A DNA stretch of 64,000 nucleotides from assembly GCF_030167915.1 (NCBI RefSeq), contig NZ_JARGNB010000004.1, positions 496,001 through 560,000 of the forward strand, written 5' to 3'. Source of the DNA: Aquabacterium humicola (GTDB lineage Bacteria > Pseudomonadota > Gammaproteobacteria > Burkholderiales > Burkholderiaceae_C). The translations under genes and the position numbers were made by a program. The notes beneath the pieces were generated by a model, which was not told the origin of the DNA, did no database searches, and saw only the letters and a list, made by a program, of their open reading frames with translations. Position 1 is the stretch's first letter; each line of letters opens with the position of its first letter. Shown in pieces: positions 25,291-34,110 of the stretch.

Positions 25291-26928
25291 ATGTCCGCCG
25301 ACATCCCGACCCAGGTGCGCCGCCGCCGCACCTTCGCGATCATTTCCCACCCGGACGCGGGCAAGACCACGCTGACCGAGAAGCTGCTGCTTTTCTCCGG
25401 CGCGATCCAGATCGCCGGCAGCGTGAAGGCGCGCAAGGCCTCGCGCCATGCGACGTCCGACTGGATGGAGATCGAGAAGCAGCGCGGCATCTCGGTGGCC
25501 TCGTCGGTGATGCAGATGGAATACCGCGACTGCGTGATCAACCTGCTCGACACGCCGGGCCACCAGGACTTCAGCGAAGACACCTACCGCGTGCTGACCG
25601 CGGTCGACGCCGCGCTGATGGTGATCGACGCGGCCAACGGCGTCGAGCCGCAGACGCGCCGCCTGCTGCAGGTCTGCCGCGCGCGCAACACGCCGATCCT
25701 CACCTTCGTCAACAAGCTCGACCGCGAGGTCAAGGAGCCGCTCGACCTGATGGACGAGATCGAGCGCGAGCTCGGCATGACGGTGGTGCCCTTCACCTGG
25801 CCGGTGGGCATGGGCAAGGTCTTCCACGGCGTGCTCGACCTGCGCGAGGAGCAGATGCGCGTCTTCAGCCCCGGCGAGGACCGCGCCGGCGCCGACGACG
25901 AGATCCTGGCCGGCCTCGACAACCCGGCCTATGCCGCGCGCTTCGGCATGCAGTACGAGCAGGCCAAGGGCGAGATCGAGCTGGTGCGCGAGGCCGCACC
26001 GGCCTTCGAGCGCACCGAGTTCCTGTCCGGCCGGCAGACGCCGATGTTCTTCGGCTCGGCGGTCAACAACTTCGGCGTGCGCGAGGTGCTGGACGCGCTG
26101 GTCGACCTGGCGCCGCCGCCGAATCCGCGGCCCGCGATCCAGCGCGAGGTCGGGCCCGAGGAGCCGAAGTTCACCGGGGTCGTCTTCAAGATCCAGGCCA
26201 ACATGGACCCGGCGCACCGCGACCGCATCGCCTTCGTGCGTGTGGCCTCGGGCCACTTCGAGCGCGGCATGCGGCTGAAGGTGGTTCGCTCGGGCAAGGA
26301 GCTGCGGCCGAACACCGTCGTCTCGTTCCTGTCGCAGCGCCGCGAGCTGCTCGACGAGGCCTTCGGCGGCGACATCATCGGCATCCCGAACCACGGCGTG
26401 CTGCAGCTGGGCGACACGCTGACCGAAGGCGAGAGCCTGCAGTTCACCGGGCTGCCGTTCTTCGCGCCCGAGATGTTCCGCATGGTCGAGGTGGCCGATC
26501 CGCTGAAGACCAAGCAGCTGAAGGCCGGGCTGCAGCAGCTGGGCGAAGAGGGCGCGATCCAGGTCTTCCGGCCGGTCGCCGGCTCGGTGCTGATGCTGGG
26601 CGCGGTCGGCCAGCTGCAGTTCGAGGTCGTCGCGCACCGGCTGGAACACGAGTACGGCTGCAAGGCGCGCATCAGCCCCTGCCGCTTCCAGATCGCGCGC
26701 TGGGTCACCTGCGAGACCGGCGACGGCCCGGCGGCCGATGCGAAGGAGCTGCAGCGTTTCATCGACGGCAACAGCCACCGCATGGCCTACGACGCGGTGA
26801 ACGCGCCGACCCTGCTGGTGGAGTACGCGCCCGAGCTGCGCGCGATCGAGGCCAACTGGCCGAAGATCAGGTTCCACGCGCTGCGCGAGCACGCGGGGCT
26901 GGTGTTCCAGAAGCAGCTCGACGGCTGA
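25291..26928 (+). CDS. prfC: Peptide chain release factor 3
   Basis: 545 residues, the family length. The translational GTPase domain carries G1 ISHPDAGKTTLTEK, switch regions around EKQRGISVASSVMQMEY, G3 LLDTPGHQDFSED and G4 TFVNKLDREVKEP. RF3-specific features include SAVNNFGVREVLDALVD and the C-terminal HALREHAGLVFQKQ. RF3 is a cytoplasmic GTPase that removes RF1/RF2 from the ribosome after peptide release and contributes to quality control. A GGATAAT hexamer at 25255-25261 could be its -10 box, giving a short leader. The gene converges on tssL with only 37 bases between the stop codons. Confidence 0.97.
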   Translation: MSADIPTQVRRRRTFAIISHPDAGKTTLTEKLLLFSGAIQIAGSVKARKASRHATSDWMEIEKQRGISVASSVMQMEYRDCVINLLDTPGHQDFSEDTYRVLTAVDAALMVIDAANGVEPQTRRLLQVCRARNTPILTFVNKLDREVKEPLDLMDEIERELGMTVVPFTWPVGMGKVFHGVLDLREEQMRVFSPGEDRAGADDEILAGLDNPAYAARFGMQYEQAKGEIELVREAAPAFERTEFLSGRQTPMFFGSAVNNFGVREVLDALVDLAPPPNPRPAIQREVGPEEPKFTGVVFKIQANMDPAHRDRIAFVRVASGHFERGMRLKVVRSGKELRPNTVVSFLSQRRELLDEAFGGDIIGIPNHGVLQLGDTLTEGESLQFTGLPFFAPEMFRMVEVADPLKTKQLKAGLQQLGEEGAIQVFRPVAGSVLMLGAVGQLQFEVVAHRLEHEYGCKARISPCRFQIARWVTCETGDGPAADAKELQRFIDGNSHRMAYDAVNAPTLLVEYAPELRAIEANWPKIRFHALREHAGLVFQKQLDG

Positions 26929-26965
26929 TCGCCGCGCGTGGCCTCGTGCGGCCCGGCGGCCGCAC

Positions 26966-27763
26966 TCAGGGCAGCGTGATCGTCACGTGCGCCGCCTGCG
27001 GCGCGAGCTTGATCACCTGCTGGTGCGCGGCGAGTTCGGCGGCGGTGTGCCGACCCAGCGACCACTTCAGCCCGATGAAGCCGAGCGTGCCGACCAGCGC
27101 GAAGATCGCGCCGAGCACCCACAGCGGCACGTCCCGCTTCAGGCGGTGCACGACACGGTCCGGCGGCTCGCCGTGCGGCGCGAAGGCAGCGCGCCGGCCG
27201 CGCAGGTGCGCGATGTCCTCGCCGAGCCGTGCGGTGAGGTAACCCAGCTTCTCGCTGCCTTCGAGCAGGTAGCGGCCCTGGAAGCCCAGCAGCAGGCACA
27301 GGTGGAACACCTCCAGCACCTGCACGCGCGGCGCGCCGTCGCTGCGCAGCTGCTCCAGGTATTCGAAGAAGCGCTCGCCGGCCAGTTGCTCGCCGAAGAA
27401 CTCCAGCTGCAGCGGCCGCACTTCCCACTCGTCGCGGATGCGGAAGTCCGAGGTCAGGATCACCTCGTCGACCAGCGCGCAGAACGCGAACTTGGCCAGG
27501 AAGATGTTGTCGGCGCCCTGCTGCAGTCGCTGCGCGCCGCGCTCGAAGCCGTGCAGGAAGGCCCGCACGCGCTCGCGGAACGCGCCGGCATCGGCCGGCG
27601 GCTGCCCGTTGCGCAGCAGGAAGATCATGTAGCAGCCGTCGTACAGCAGGTCGAGCAGGTCGCGGGCATCGTGGCGCGGCCCCTGCGGGGCGTCCGCAGC
27701 GGCGCGGTGGCCGAGGGGTTCATGCTGCCCGAACAGCGAGGGCAGCGGGGCGCGGGCGTTCAT
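26966..27763 (-). CDS. tssL: T6SS membrane-complex protein TssL (IcmH/DotU)
   Basis: 265 residues. The cytoplasmic DotU domain shows DARDLLDLLYDGCYMIFLLR, FAFCALVDEVILTSDF, LQLEFFGEQLAGERFFEYLE and VLEVFHLCLLLGFQGRY, all classical TssL segments. A single C-terminal membrane helix follows at about 215-233 (VPLWVLGAIFALVGTLGFIG), then a short periplasmic tail. It has no fused peptidoglycan-binding OmpA domain, unlike extended TssL proteins; the separate OmpA-type gene at 54729 may supply that anchor. TssL joins TssM and TssJ to form the envelope-spanning complex. It ends the leftward tssJ-tssK-tssL unit, 42 bases after tssK. Confidence 0.95.
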   Translation of the reverse strand: MNARAPLPSLFGQHEPLGHRAAADAPQGPRHDARDLLDLLYDGCYMIFLLRNGQPPADAGAFRERVRAFLHGFERGAQRLQQGADNIFLAKFAFCALVDEVILTSDFRIRDEWEVRPLQLEFFGEQLAGERFFEYLEQLRSDGAPRVQVLEVFHLCLLLGFQGRYLLEGSEKLGYLTARLGEDIAHLRGRRAAFAPHGEPPDRVVHRLKRDVPLWVLGAIFALVGTLGFIGLKWSLGRHTAAELAAHQQVIKLAPQAAHVTITLP

Positions 27764-27805
27764 CGTCGGGGTCCTTCAGCCGCAGGTCGTTCGGACGCGG
27801 GTTGT

Positions 27806-29152
27806 TCAGCCATTCAGCGCGAAGAGCTCGAGCTTCAGCTCGGGCAGGCCGGCGGGTGCGTAGACCACCGCGCTCTGCGCCTGCAGCATGCGTTCATAGA
27901 GCGGGCCGCGCGGCTCGATCGCAAAGTAGGCGGCGCCGGGCCGCACGGGTATGGCCGCCGGCACCTGCGGGGTGTGCGCGAGCCGCACGCCGGCGGTGGC
28001 GGCGAGCACCAGCTTGTCCACGTCGTCCGGCGCACCGACCTTGAAGCGCGGCGGCACCGCCTCGATCAGCTCGGACAGCGGCAGCGCCGACTGCACGCAG
28101 AGGAAGAAGGCGGTCTGCGGGCCGATCTTCTGCGAGTCGAGCCGCGCGCGATGGAACGAGGGCTTGACCTCGTCGAGGGCGATCGAGAAGCAGCGCGTCG
28201 AGATCACCGTCTCGAGCAGGTCGCGCAGGATCTCGTCGAGCCGGTTGAACGCGCGCTCGGGCTGGCGGTGCTCGTAGGCCGGCAGGTCGGCCAGCGTATA
28301 GGCCTTCGAGAAGGTCAGCAGCGCGCCGGCGAGCTCCAGCAGCGCTTCGTACAGCCGCTCGGGGTGCAGCGACGGGTGGTGCAGGTAGTGCGACAGGCGC
28401 GCGAACGCGCCGCTGGCGGTGTGCAGCAGCCAGAACGACGCGATGTCGCCGGAGCGGAACTCGATCACGTGGCGCGAGGGTTCGCGGTGGAAGCCGTAGA
28501 GCGCGTCGACCTTGGCCTGCAGCACGTCCAGCAGGCGGCGCAGCAGCAGCTGAAGGGTCGGCGCGGCGGCGATGGTGGTCGCCGGCGGCATGTGGCGCGC
28601 ATCGAGCTCGAACACGCCGGTCGCGCTGCGCTTCAGGCGCACGAGCGGCAGGTGCACCAGGTGATCGCGCGGCTCGCTGTCGGGCAGGATGCGCAGGCAG
28701 CGGCGCAGCAGGCTGATGTCGGCTTCGGCGGCCGACGTGAACCAGTCGTTGGCCGGCGCATTGCGCTGGGCGTACCGCAGCGCGCCGTCGCCGACCAGCG
28801 CCGGGCTGAAGTTCGCGCCGTGGCTGCGCATCGGCGCGAGCGCGGCGTGGAAGGTCACCTCGAGCACCCCGGCGCCGAGCGAGGCCAGCGACAGCGCGTC
28901 GGGCAGCTCGTCGTCCTGCGGCGCGGAGTAGAGCTCGCCGTCGGGCAGCACCAGCTGCAGTTCCTCGAAGCGCAACACGCCGGCGGCCAGCGACTCGACG
29001 TCGATCTTCATGCGCCGCACGCCCCACGCATACGGATGCAGCGTGCGCGCGACCTCGGCCAGGCGCCACTCGTGGTACGCGTCCTGGCGCTGGAAATGCT
29101 GCGGCCGCAGAAACAGGCCTTCGCCCCAGAGCACTTTGGATGACGGAATCAA
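27806..29152 (-). CDS. tssK: T6SS baseplate protein TssK
   Basis: 448 residues. The start VLWGEGLFLRPQHFQRQDAY is the strongly conserved TssK N-terminus, followed by HPYAWGVRRMKIDVESLAAG and ELYSAPQDDELPDALSLA-type beta-strands. The C-terminal domain (PQVPAAIPVRPGAAYFAIE, then LPELKLELFALNG) matches the membrane-complex-binding domain. TssK trimers hold the baseplate wedge (TssE, F, G) to the TssJLM complex, and resemble phage receptor-binding proteins. Located between tssJ (98 bases upstream) and tssL (42 bases downstream), all leftward. Confidence 0.96.
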   Translation of the reverse strand: MIPSSKVLWGEGLFLRPQHFQRQDAYHEWRLAEVARTLHPYAWGVRRMKIDVESLAAGVLRFEELQLVLPDGELYSAPQDDELPDALSLASLGAGVLEVTFHAALAPMRSHGANFSPALVGDGALRYAQRNAPANDWFTSAAEADISLLRRCLRILPDSEPRDHLVHLPLVRLKRSATGVFELDARHMPPATTIAAAPTLQLLLRRLLDVLQAKVDALYGFHREPSRHVIEFRSGDIASFWLLHTASGAFARLSHYLHHPSLHPERLYEALLELAGALLTFSKAYTLADLPAYEHRQPERAFNRLDEILRDLLETVISTRCFSIALDEVKPSFHRARLDSQKIGPQTAFFLCVQSALPLSELIEAVPPRFKVGAPDDVDKLVLAATAGVRLAHTPQVPAAIPVRPGAAYFAIEPRGPLYERMLQAQSAVVYAPAGLPELKLELFALNG

Positions 29153-29250
29153 GTCGGACCTCGATGAATGAGGGGATGGGTGCCGGAATGAACGGCCGCT
29201 AACGCGTGAAACCAGCGTGAAGACCAGCGAATGGCTTCATCTGAAGGAAC

Positions 29251-29892
29251 TCATCTGCACTGCACGCCGGCCACCCGCAGCGTCTCCGGTGCGGCATCGA
29301 CCACCGGCCCTTCGGCCACGCTCATCGCGCAGCCGTGCAGGCCGAGCGTGATGCCGGTCTTCGCGGCCGCGCGGGCATCGAAAACGAAGCGCCAGCGCTG
29401 CTCCGCGGGCGCGCGGAACAGCGCGACCACCGCGACGTGCGACGCGTCCGCCGCCAGCGTCTCGATCACCTCGTGACGCTGGCCGGGCGCCAGCACCAGC
29501 TCGCGCGACTCGATCACGTCGCGGCTCCACGCGGCGTCGCGCGACGGGCTCTCCCGCGCGAAGTTGTCGTAGGGCGCCTGCATGAAGGCATCGCTTGCCT
29601 TCAGCTTGTAAACGCGCGCAACAATGGAAAGTGAGCGTCCCGCTGCATCGGTGTTCAGGCGATCGCCAGCATGCAATCGCAGCGTCACCTTCCGGGGGGC
29701 GGCGGGCAGCTCCTTCGGCAGGCCTTCAGGCACCGCCGGCGCCTTCAGGCCGACCAGCTCGAGGGCCTTCGAAACCGGGCCCTCTCCATTCGTGGCGCAC
29801 GCGCCGCAGGCCGTTGCCGCGACAAGGACTCCCGACACGCGCGCGCAGCGGCGCAGGGCCGTCGACAACGTGGAATCGGAGCGTGATCGCAT
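29251..29892 (-). CDS. tssJ: T6SS outer-membrane lipoprotein TssJ
   Basis: 213 residues from the ATG at 29892; the upstream extension of the open frame is Arg-rich and lacks a signal, so it was rejected. A positively charged start and hydrophobic stretch (VSGVLVAATACGAC) give a lipoprotein signal with candidate cysteines C29 or C32. The mature domain is transthyretin-like: KVTLRLHAGDRLNTDAAGRS, SIVARVYKLKASDAFMQAPY (the classic TssJ loop), then RELVLAPGQRHEVIETLAAD and VAVVALFRAPAEQRWRF. TssJ sits in the outer membrane and binds the periplasmic C-terminus of TssM. It is divergent from the TPR lipoprotein gene across 167 bases, which should hold promoters for both arms of the cluster. Confidence 0.93.
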   Translation of the reverse strand: MRSRSDSTLSTALRRCARVSGVLVAATACGACATNGEGPVSKALELVGLKAPAVPEGLPKELPAAPRKVTLRLHAGDRLNTDAAGRSLSIVARVYKLKASDAFMQAPYDNFARESPSRDAAWSRDVIESRELVLAPGQRHEVIETLAADASHVAVVALFRAPAEQRWRFVFDARAAAKTGITLGLHGCAMSVAEGPVVDAAPETLRVAGVQCR

Positions 29893-30059
29893 GGTCCGGA
29901 TTGTCGATGCGCGACGGCGCGATTCGAACCGATGCGCGGGCTTCCGCGATCCCAAGTTCGTGGGGGACCCGGCGCGAAGAATGCCAGTACATTCGCCGCT
30001 CCGACGAGGCCGATGGGGCCGCGTCGATTGGCCGATAGCATCAACCAAGGAGGGTGGAA

Positions 30060-30857
30060 TTGCGAAGTCCAGACGAGCAGTCCCGCCATCCGCATCGCGC
30101 GCCGGCGATCGCCGTCACCGCCCTCTGCGTGCTGCTCGCGCTGGGCGGTTGCGCCTCCGCGCCGGCACTCGCGCCGGCGCCGTCCGCGTCCACGCAGGTG
30201 CCGGTGCAGCCGAGCCTGCAGGAGCTGATGCAGCAGGCCCAGTCGGCGCTGCAGGCGAACCAGCGCGACGCTGCGCGCAAGGCGTGGCGCGCGGCCGCGA
30301 AGGCCTATCCGACGCAGAAGGCGCCGTGGCAGAAGCTGGCCGAGGACTACTTCGATGCGGCCGACTACGGCAACGCGATCCTCGCCGCGCAGGAGGTGCT
30401 GCAGCGCGATGCGCAGGACACGCTCGCGCACAGCGTGCTCGCGGTCAGCGGGCTGCGCCTGTCCACGGTGTCGCTGCTCGCGCTGCGCGAGCGCAGCGCC
30501 TACCCCGTCGGCAGCCGCGACGAAGCGCTCGGCCTGACACGCGCGATGCGCGAGGCGCTCGGCGAGACCACGCTGGTGCCGCCGGTGCGCGCCGATGCGC
30601 CGGTGGCCGCCACGCGCACGCCGGCGCCTGCCGCCCCATCGACGCGGCAGGCCGCCCATGCGCCGGCGAACCGCGCTTCATCCGTCGTGGTGCCGGTGGC
30701 GGCGCAGTCCGGTGCTACGCCGTCGGCCGTGAGCCGGCCGGCTGCCCCTCCTCCCGTGGCCGCGAAGCCCGCCGTGGTCGCCGCGCCCACCGCCCCCAAG
30801 CCGGCCGCGCTGGCGCCGGCCGTCAAGACCACCGACCCGTTCAAGGTCCTGAACTGA
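30060..30857 (+). CDS. TPR-containing lipoprotein at the head of the tssBC operon
   Basis: 265 residues from a TTG start at 30060. A GTG at 30054 is also in frame, but the Shine-Dalgarno AAGGAGG occupies 30047-30053 and would touch it; the TTG has an ideal 6-base spacer. The lipobox LGGC gives C31, followed by an Ala/Pro-rich linker. Residues ~55-150 form TPR-like helix pairs (SLQELMQQAQSALQANQRDA, AWQ-type repeats, FDAADYGNAILAAQEVLQRD). The last ~100 residues are low-complexity Ala/Pro/Val. Such genes recur next to tssB in Burkholderiales T6SS loci, but their role is not established; an outer-membrane accessory to TssJ is a reasonable guess. Confidence 0.82.
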   Translation: MRSPDEQSRHPHRAPAIAVTALCVLLALGGCASAPALAPAPSASTQVPVQPSLQELMQQAQSALQANQRDAARKAWRAAAKAYPTQKAPWQKLAEDYFDAADYGNAILAAQEVLQRDAQDTLAHSVLAVSGLRLSTVSLLALRERSAYPVGSRDEALGLTRAMREALGETTLVPPVRADAPVAATRTPAPAAPSTRQAAHAPANRASSVVVPVAAQSGATPSAVSRPAAPPPVAAKPAVVAAPTAPKPAALAPAVKTTDPFKVLN

Positions 30858-30898
30858 GGCCGCTCGACCCGAGCGGCCAGCGCTGAAAGGAACGCCCC

Positions 30899-31414
30899 AT
30901 GGCGAAGAAGGAAAGCATCCAGAAGCGGCTGCAGAAGGTGCGGCCGCCGCGCGTGCAACTGACCTACGACGTCGAGATCGGCGATGCGATCGAGAAGAAG
31001 GAACTGCCCTTCGTCGTCGGCGTGCTCGGCGACTTCACCGGAACGCCCGATCCCGACAAGCCGCTGCCGAAGCTGAAGGACCGCAAGTTCGTCAGTGTCG
31101 ACCTCGACAACATCGACGACGTGATGAAGGGCATGGCGCCGAAGGCGAGCTACCGCGTCGCCAACAAGCTCAGCGAAGACGGCGGCGAGTTCGCGGTGAA
31201 CCTCGCGTTCGACAAGGTCGACGACTTCCGGCCCGAGTCGGTGGTGCAGCAGGTCGAGCCGCTGCGCCGCCTGCTCGAGGCGCGCAGCAAGCTGTCCGAC
31301 CTGCGCAACAAGCTCGCCGGCAACGACAAGCTCGAGGACCTGCTCGGCGAGGTGCTCGCCAGCACCGAGAAGCTTGCACAGCTGAGCCAGGAAGCCGGCC
31401 CGCGGCCGGAATGA
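30899..31414 (+). CDS. tssB: T6SS sheath small subunit TssB (VipA)
   Basis: 171 residues. The N-terminus KKESIQKRLQKVRPPRVQLT and the segment LPFVVGVLGDFTGTPD are hallmark TssB sequences; KFVSVDLDNIDDVMKGM and VDDFRPESVVQQVEPLRRLL follow. It pairs with TssC to build the contractile sheath whose contraction fires the Hcp tube. Start ATG at 30899 follows GAAAGGAACGCCCC. It lies 41 bases after the TPR lipoprotein and 67 bases before tssC. Confidence 0.97.
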   Translation: MAKKESIQKRLQKVRPPRVQLTYDVEIGDAIEKKELPFVVGVLGDFTGTPDPDKPLPKLKDRKFVSVDLDNIDDVMKGMAPKASYRVANKLSEDGGEFAVNLAFDKVDDFRPESVVQQVEPLRRLLEARSKLSDLRNKLAGNDKLEDLLGEVLASTEKLAQLSQEAGPRPE

Positions 31415-31481
31415 CCGAACGCGGGCGCTCGACCCGCCGTCGAGCGTTCGCAGCCCGTGCACTGAACGAGGACTCCTTGCC

Positions 31482-32969
31482 ATGAATGCCGCCATCGCCG
31501 AACAGCAGGCTCCCGCTGCCGCCGCCACCGAGACCAGCCTGCTCGACCAGATCGTCACGCAGAGCCGGGTCGCCCGCTCCGACGGTGAACGCACCCGCGC
31601 CAAGGACATCATCGGCGAGCTGGTGCGCGAGGTGATGCAGGGCACGGTGGTCGTCTCCGCCAACCTGTCGGTGACGCTCGATGCACGCATCGCCGAGATC
31701 GACCGCCTGATCAGCGCGCAGCTGAGCGAGGTGATGCACCACCCGCAGTTCCAGAAGCTCGAGTCGACCTGGACCGGGCTGCACTACCTGTGCAAGCACA
31801 CCTCCACCGGTGCGGGCATGAAGATCCAGGCCTTCAACGCGACGAAGCGGGAACTGGTCAAGGACTTCAAGGCGGCGGTCGACTTCGACCAGAGCGCGTT
31901 GTTCAAGAAGGTCTACGAGGAAGAGTTCGGCACCTTCGGCGGCGCACCGTTCGGCGCGCTGATCGGCGATTTCGAGATGACGCGCAATGCCGAGGACATG
32001 TACTTCGTCGAGCAGATGGCGCACGTCGCGGCCGCGTCGCACGCGCCCTTCCTGTCGGCGGCGTCGCCGGAGCTCTTCGGCCTCGATTCCTTCGCCGAGC
32101 TCGGCCGCCCGCGCGACCTGTCGAAGGTCTTCGACACCGTCGAGTACGCGAAGTGGCAGTCCTTCCGCGAGAGCGAGGATTCGCGCTACGTCGGCCTGAC
32201 GGTGCCGCGTTTCCTCGGCCGGCTGCCCTACAACCCGAAGGACGGCAATACCGTCGAGGGCTTCAACTACGTTGAGGACGTCGACGGCACCGACCACTCG
32301 AAGTACCTGTGGGTCAATGCCGCCTACGCGATGGGCGCGCGCCTGACGGCGGCCTTCGAGAACTTCGGCTGGTGCGCGGCGATCCGCGGCGTCGAAGGCG
32401 GCGGCCTGGTCGAGGACCTGCCGACCCACACCTTCAAGACCGACGAGGGCGAGGTCGCGCTGAAGTGCCCGACCGAGGTGGCGATCACCGACCGCCGCGA
32501 GAAGGAGCTGAGCGACCTCGGCTTCATGCCGCTGGTGCACTGCAAGGGCAAGGACTACGCCGCCTTCTTCGGCGCGCAGTCGGCGCAGAAGGCGAAGAAG
32601 TACGACTCCGATGCCGCCAATGCCAATGCCGTGCTGTCGGCGCAGCTGCAGTACATCTTCAGCGTCTGCCGCATCGCGCACTACCTGAAGGCGATGATGC
32701 GCGACAAGATCGGCAGCTTCGCGTCGGCGACCAACGTCGAGGAATTCCTCAACCGCTGGATCCACCAGTACGTCGTCCACGACGACAACGCGACGCAGGA
32801 AACCAAGGCCAGCTACCCGCTGCGCGAGGCCAGCATCCAGGTGTCCGAAGTGGCGGGCCGGCCCGGCGTGTACCGCGCCGTGGCCTTCATCCGGCCCCAC
32901 TTCCAGCTCGACGAGCTTTCCGTGTCCCTTCGCCTCGTCGCCGAGCTGCCCACGTCCCAGAAGGGTTGA
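31482..32969 (+). CDS. tssC: T6SS sheath large subunit TssC (VipB)
   Basis: 495 residues. Characteristic segments are LDARIAEIDRLISAQLSEVM, HHPQFQKLESTWTGLHYLCK, GTFGGAPFGALIGDFEMTRN, LPYNPKDGNTVEGFNYVEDV, FGWCAAIRGVEGGGLVEDLP and the C-terminal DELSVSLRLVAELP. This is the major sheath protein; its C-terminal domain carries the interface recognised by TssH after contraction. Length (about 490-500) matches the family. Start ATG at 31482 follows GAGGACTCCTTGCC. Confidence 0.98.
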   Translation: MNAAIAEQQAPAAAATETSLLDQIVTQSRVARSDGERTRAKDIIGELVREVMQGTVVVSANLSVTLDARIAEIDRLISAQLSEVMHHPQFQKLESTWTGLHYLCKHTSTGAGMKIQAFNATKRELVKDFKAAVDFDQSALFKKVYEEEFGTFGGAPFGALIGDFEMTRNAEDMYFVEQMAHVAAASHAPFLSAASPELFGLDSFAELGRPRDLSKVFDTVEYAKWQSFRESEDSRYVGLTVPRFLGRLPYNPKDGNTVEGFNYVEDVDGTDHSKYLWVNAAYAMGARLTAAFENFGWCAAIRGVEGGGLVEDLPTHTFKTDEGEVALKCPTEVAITDRREKELSDLGFMPLVHCKGKDYAAFFGAQSAQKAKKYDSDAANANAVLSAQLQYIFSVCRIAHYLKAMMRDKIGSFASATNVEEFLNRWIHQYVVHDDNATQETKASYPLREASIQVSEVAGRPGVYRAVAFIRPHFQLDELSVSLRLVAELPTSQKG

Positions 32970-33000
32970 TTCAACACACATCCAGGAGGTTTGACCAGTC

Positions 33001-33522
33001 ATGAAGGACATCTACGTCAAGTTCGAAGGCAGTGAACTGAACGGCGACAGCACCGACGAGAAGCACAAGGACTGGATCGAGGTGTCGACGTTCTCGCACA
33101 CCGTGTTCCAGCCCAAGTCCTCGACCGCGTCGACCGCTGGCGGCCACACCGCCGAGCGCACCGAGCACGGCGAAATGCTGTTCACGAAGGACATCGACAA
33201 GGCGACGTCGAAGCTGCTGCGCGCCTGCTCGGCCGGCACGCTGTACCCGAAGGTCGAGATCGTCTTCCACCGCGCGTTCGGCGGCAAGACGAGCACGCAG
33301 ACCTCGCAGTCGCGCGTCGACTACTACCGCATCCTGCTCGAGGACGTCGTCGTCTCGTCGGTCACGACGAACATCGGCGCCGGCGAGTTGCCGAGCGAGA
33401 CCTTCGGCCTGAAGTACGGCCAGATCATCTGGGAGTACAAGCACCAGAACACCAAGGGCGACGCACCGGTGTCCACCGGCAAGGCCGGCTGGAACCTGCG
33501 CACCAACAAGGCCGTCGGCTGA
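33001..33522 (+). CDS. hcp: T6SS tube protein Hcp (TssD)
   Basis: 173 residues. Typical Hcp strands are DIYVKFEGSELNGDSTDEKH, KDWIEVSTFSHTVFQPKSS, FTKDIDKATSKLLRACSAGT, VEIVFHRAFGGKTSTQTSQS and YYRILLEDVVVSSVTTNI. Hexameric rings stack to form the expelled tube and can chaperone small effectors. No C-terminal effector domain is fused. The ribosome site CCAGGAGGTTTGACC before the ATG is the strongest in the cluster, in line with high Hcp demand. A terminator-like hairpin lies just downstream. Confidence 0.97.
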   Translation: MKDIYVKFEGSELNGDSTDEKHKDWIEVSTFSHTVFQPKSSTASTAGGHTAERTEHGEMLFTKDIDKATSKLLRACSAGTLYPKVEIVFHRAFGGKTSTQTSQSRVDYYRILLEDVVVSSVTTNIGAGELPSETFGLKYGQIIWEYKHQNTKGDAPVSTGKAGWNLRTNKAVG

Positions 33523-33550
33523 TCTTCCGATCTACGCTTGTTGCGTGTTA

Positions 33551-33578
33551 GGCGGCGGTCCGAGGGCCGCCGCCTTTT
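33551..33578 (+). terminator. Hairpin with T-tract between hcp and tssE
   Basis: GGCGGCGG (33551-33558) pairs perfectly with CCGCCGCC (33567-33574) around an 8-base loop and is followed by TTTT (33575-33578). It lies 29 bases after the hcp stop and 22 bases before the tssE ATG. It looks like a partial terminator or 3'-stabilising stem that would set hcp transcript levels above those of the baseplate genes. Four Ts give only moderate strength, so read-through to tssE is expected. Confidence 0.7.
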
Positions 33579-33600
33579 CCGTGTCCGATGGGTTCCCGGC

Positions 33601-34110
33601 ATGAATACCTTCGCCCCTTCGCTGCTCGACAAGCTGCTCGGTGAAGGCACCGCGCTGCGCGGCGGCGGCACCGCGCCGCGCTTCACCGTCGAGCAGGTCA
33701 AGGACTCGGTCGCGCGCGACATCGAGCTGCTGCTGAACACCCATGCGCCGTTCGAGCCGTCCGAGCTCGAAGCCTGGCCGCTGACCGGCCGTTCGCTGCT
33801 GACGCTGGGCCTGACCGACATCTCGGCGATGAGCCTGGCGAGCGATCGCGATCGCCGGCGCATCACCGAGGCCTTGCGCACGGCGCTCGCCGACCACGAC
33901 AAGCGGCTGACGCAGGTCGAGGTGCGCGTGCGCGAAGCGCCGGCCGGTTTCTCGGGCCTGGCGTTCTCGATCCGCGCGCAGCTGCTGCTGCAACCCAACG
34001 TCGAGCCGGTGAGCTTCGACGCGGTGCTGCAGCCCGGCTCGAACCGCTACGCGGTGTCGAAGGCGGGCCGGCCCGTGCTGACGCCGGAAGCGAGCGGCGA
34101 CCATGCGTGA
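33601..34110 (+). CDS. tssE: T6SS baseplate protein TssE (gp25-like)
   Basis: 169 residues from the ATG at 33601; the upstream in-frame ATG at 33538 would place the start across the terminator hairpin and was rejected. The gp25-like core shows SLLDKLLGEGTALR, VKDSVARDIELLLNTHAPFE, WPLTGRSLLTLGLTDISAMS and IREA-like RVREAPAGFSGLAFSIRAQL. TssE is the phage T4 gp25 counterpart that starts sheath polymerisation at the baseplate. Its end overlaps the tssF start by 8 bases, implying translational coupling. Confidence 0.94.
   Translation: MNTFAPSLLDKLLGEGTALRGGGTAPRFTVEQVKDSVARDIELLLNTHAPFEPSELEAWPLTGRSLLTLGLTDISAMSLASDRDRRRITEALRTALADHDKRLTQVEVRVREAPAGFSGLAFSIRAQLLLQPNVEPVSFDAVLQPGSNRYAVSKAGRPVLTPEASGDHA

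Noticed and set aside
29921-29930. GATTCGAACC, resembling the T-arm of a minus-strand tRNA
   Set aside because: The flanking bases do not form the T stem and no acceptor or anticodon arm can be drawn around it.
30054-30056. GTG as start of the TPR lipoprotein
   Set aside because: The Shine-Dalgarno AAGGAGG at 30047-30053 touches it; the TTG at 30060 has a proper 6-base spacer.
29893-30059. Sigma-54 promoter between tssJ and the TPR lipoprotein gene
   Set aside because: No TGGCAC-N5-TTGC element was found on either strand; TGGCAT on the minus strand near 29978-29983 lacks the second half.
33538-33600. Upstream ATG extension of tssE
   Set aside because: It runs through the hairpin after hcp and encodes an Arg-rich stretch absent from the TssE family.
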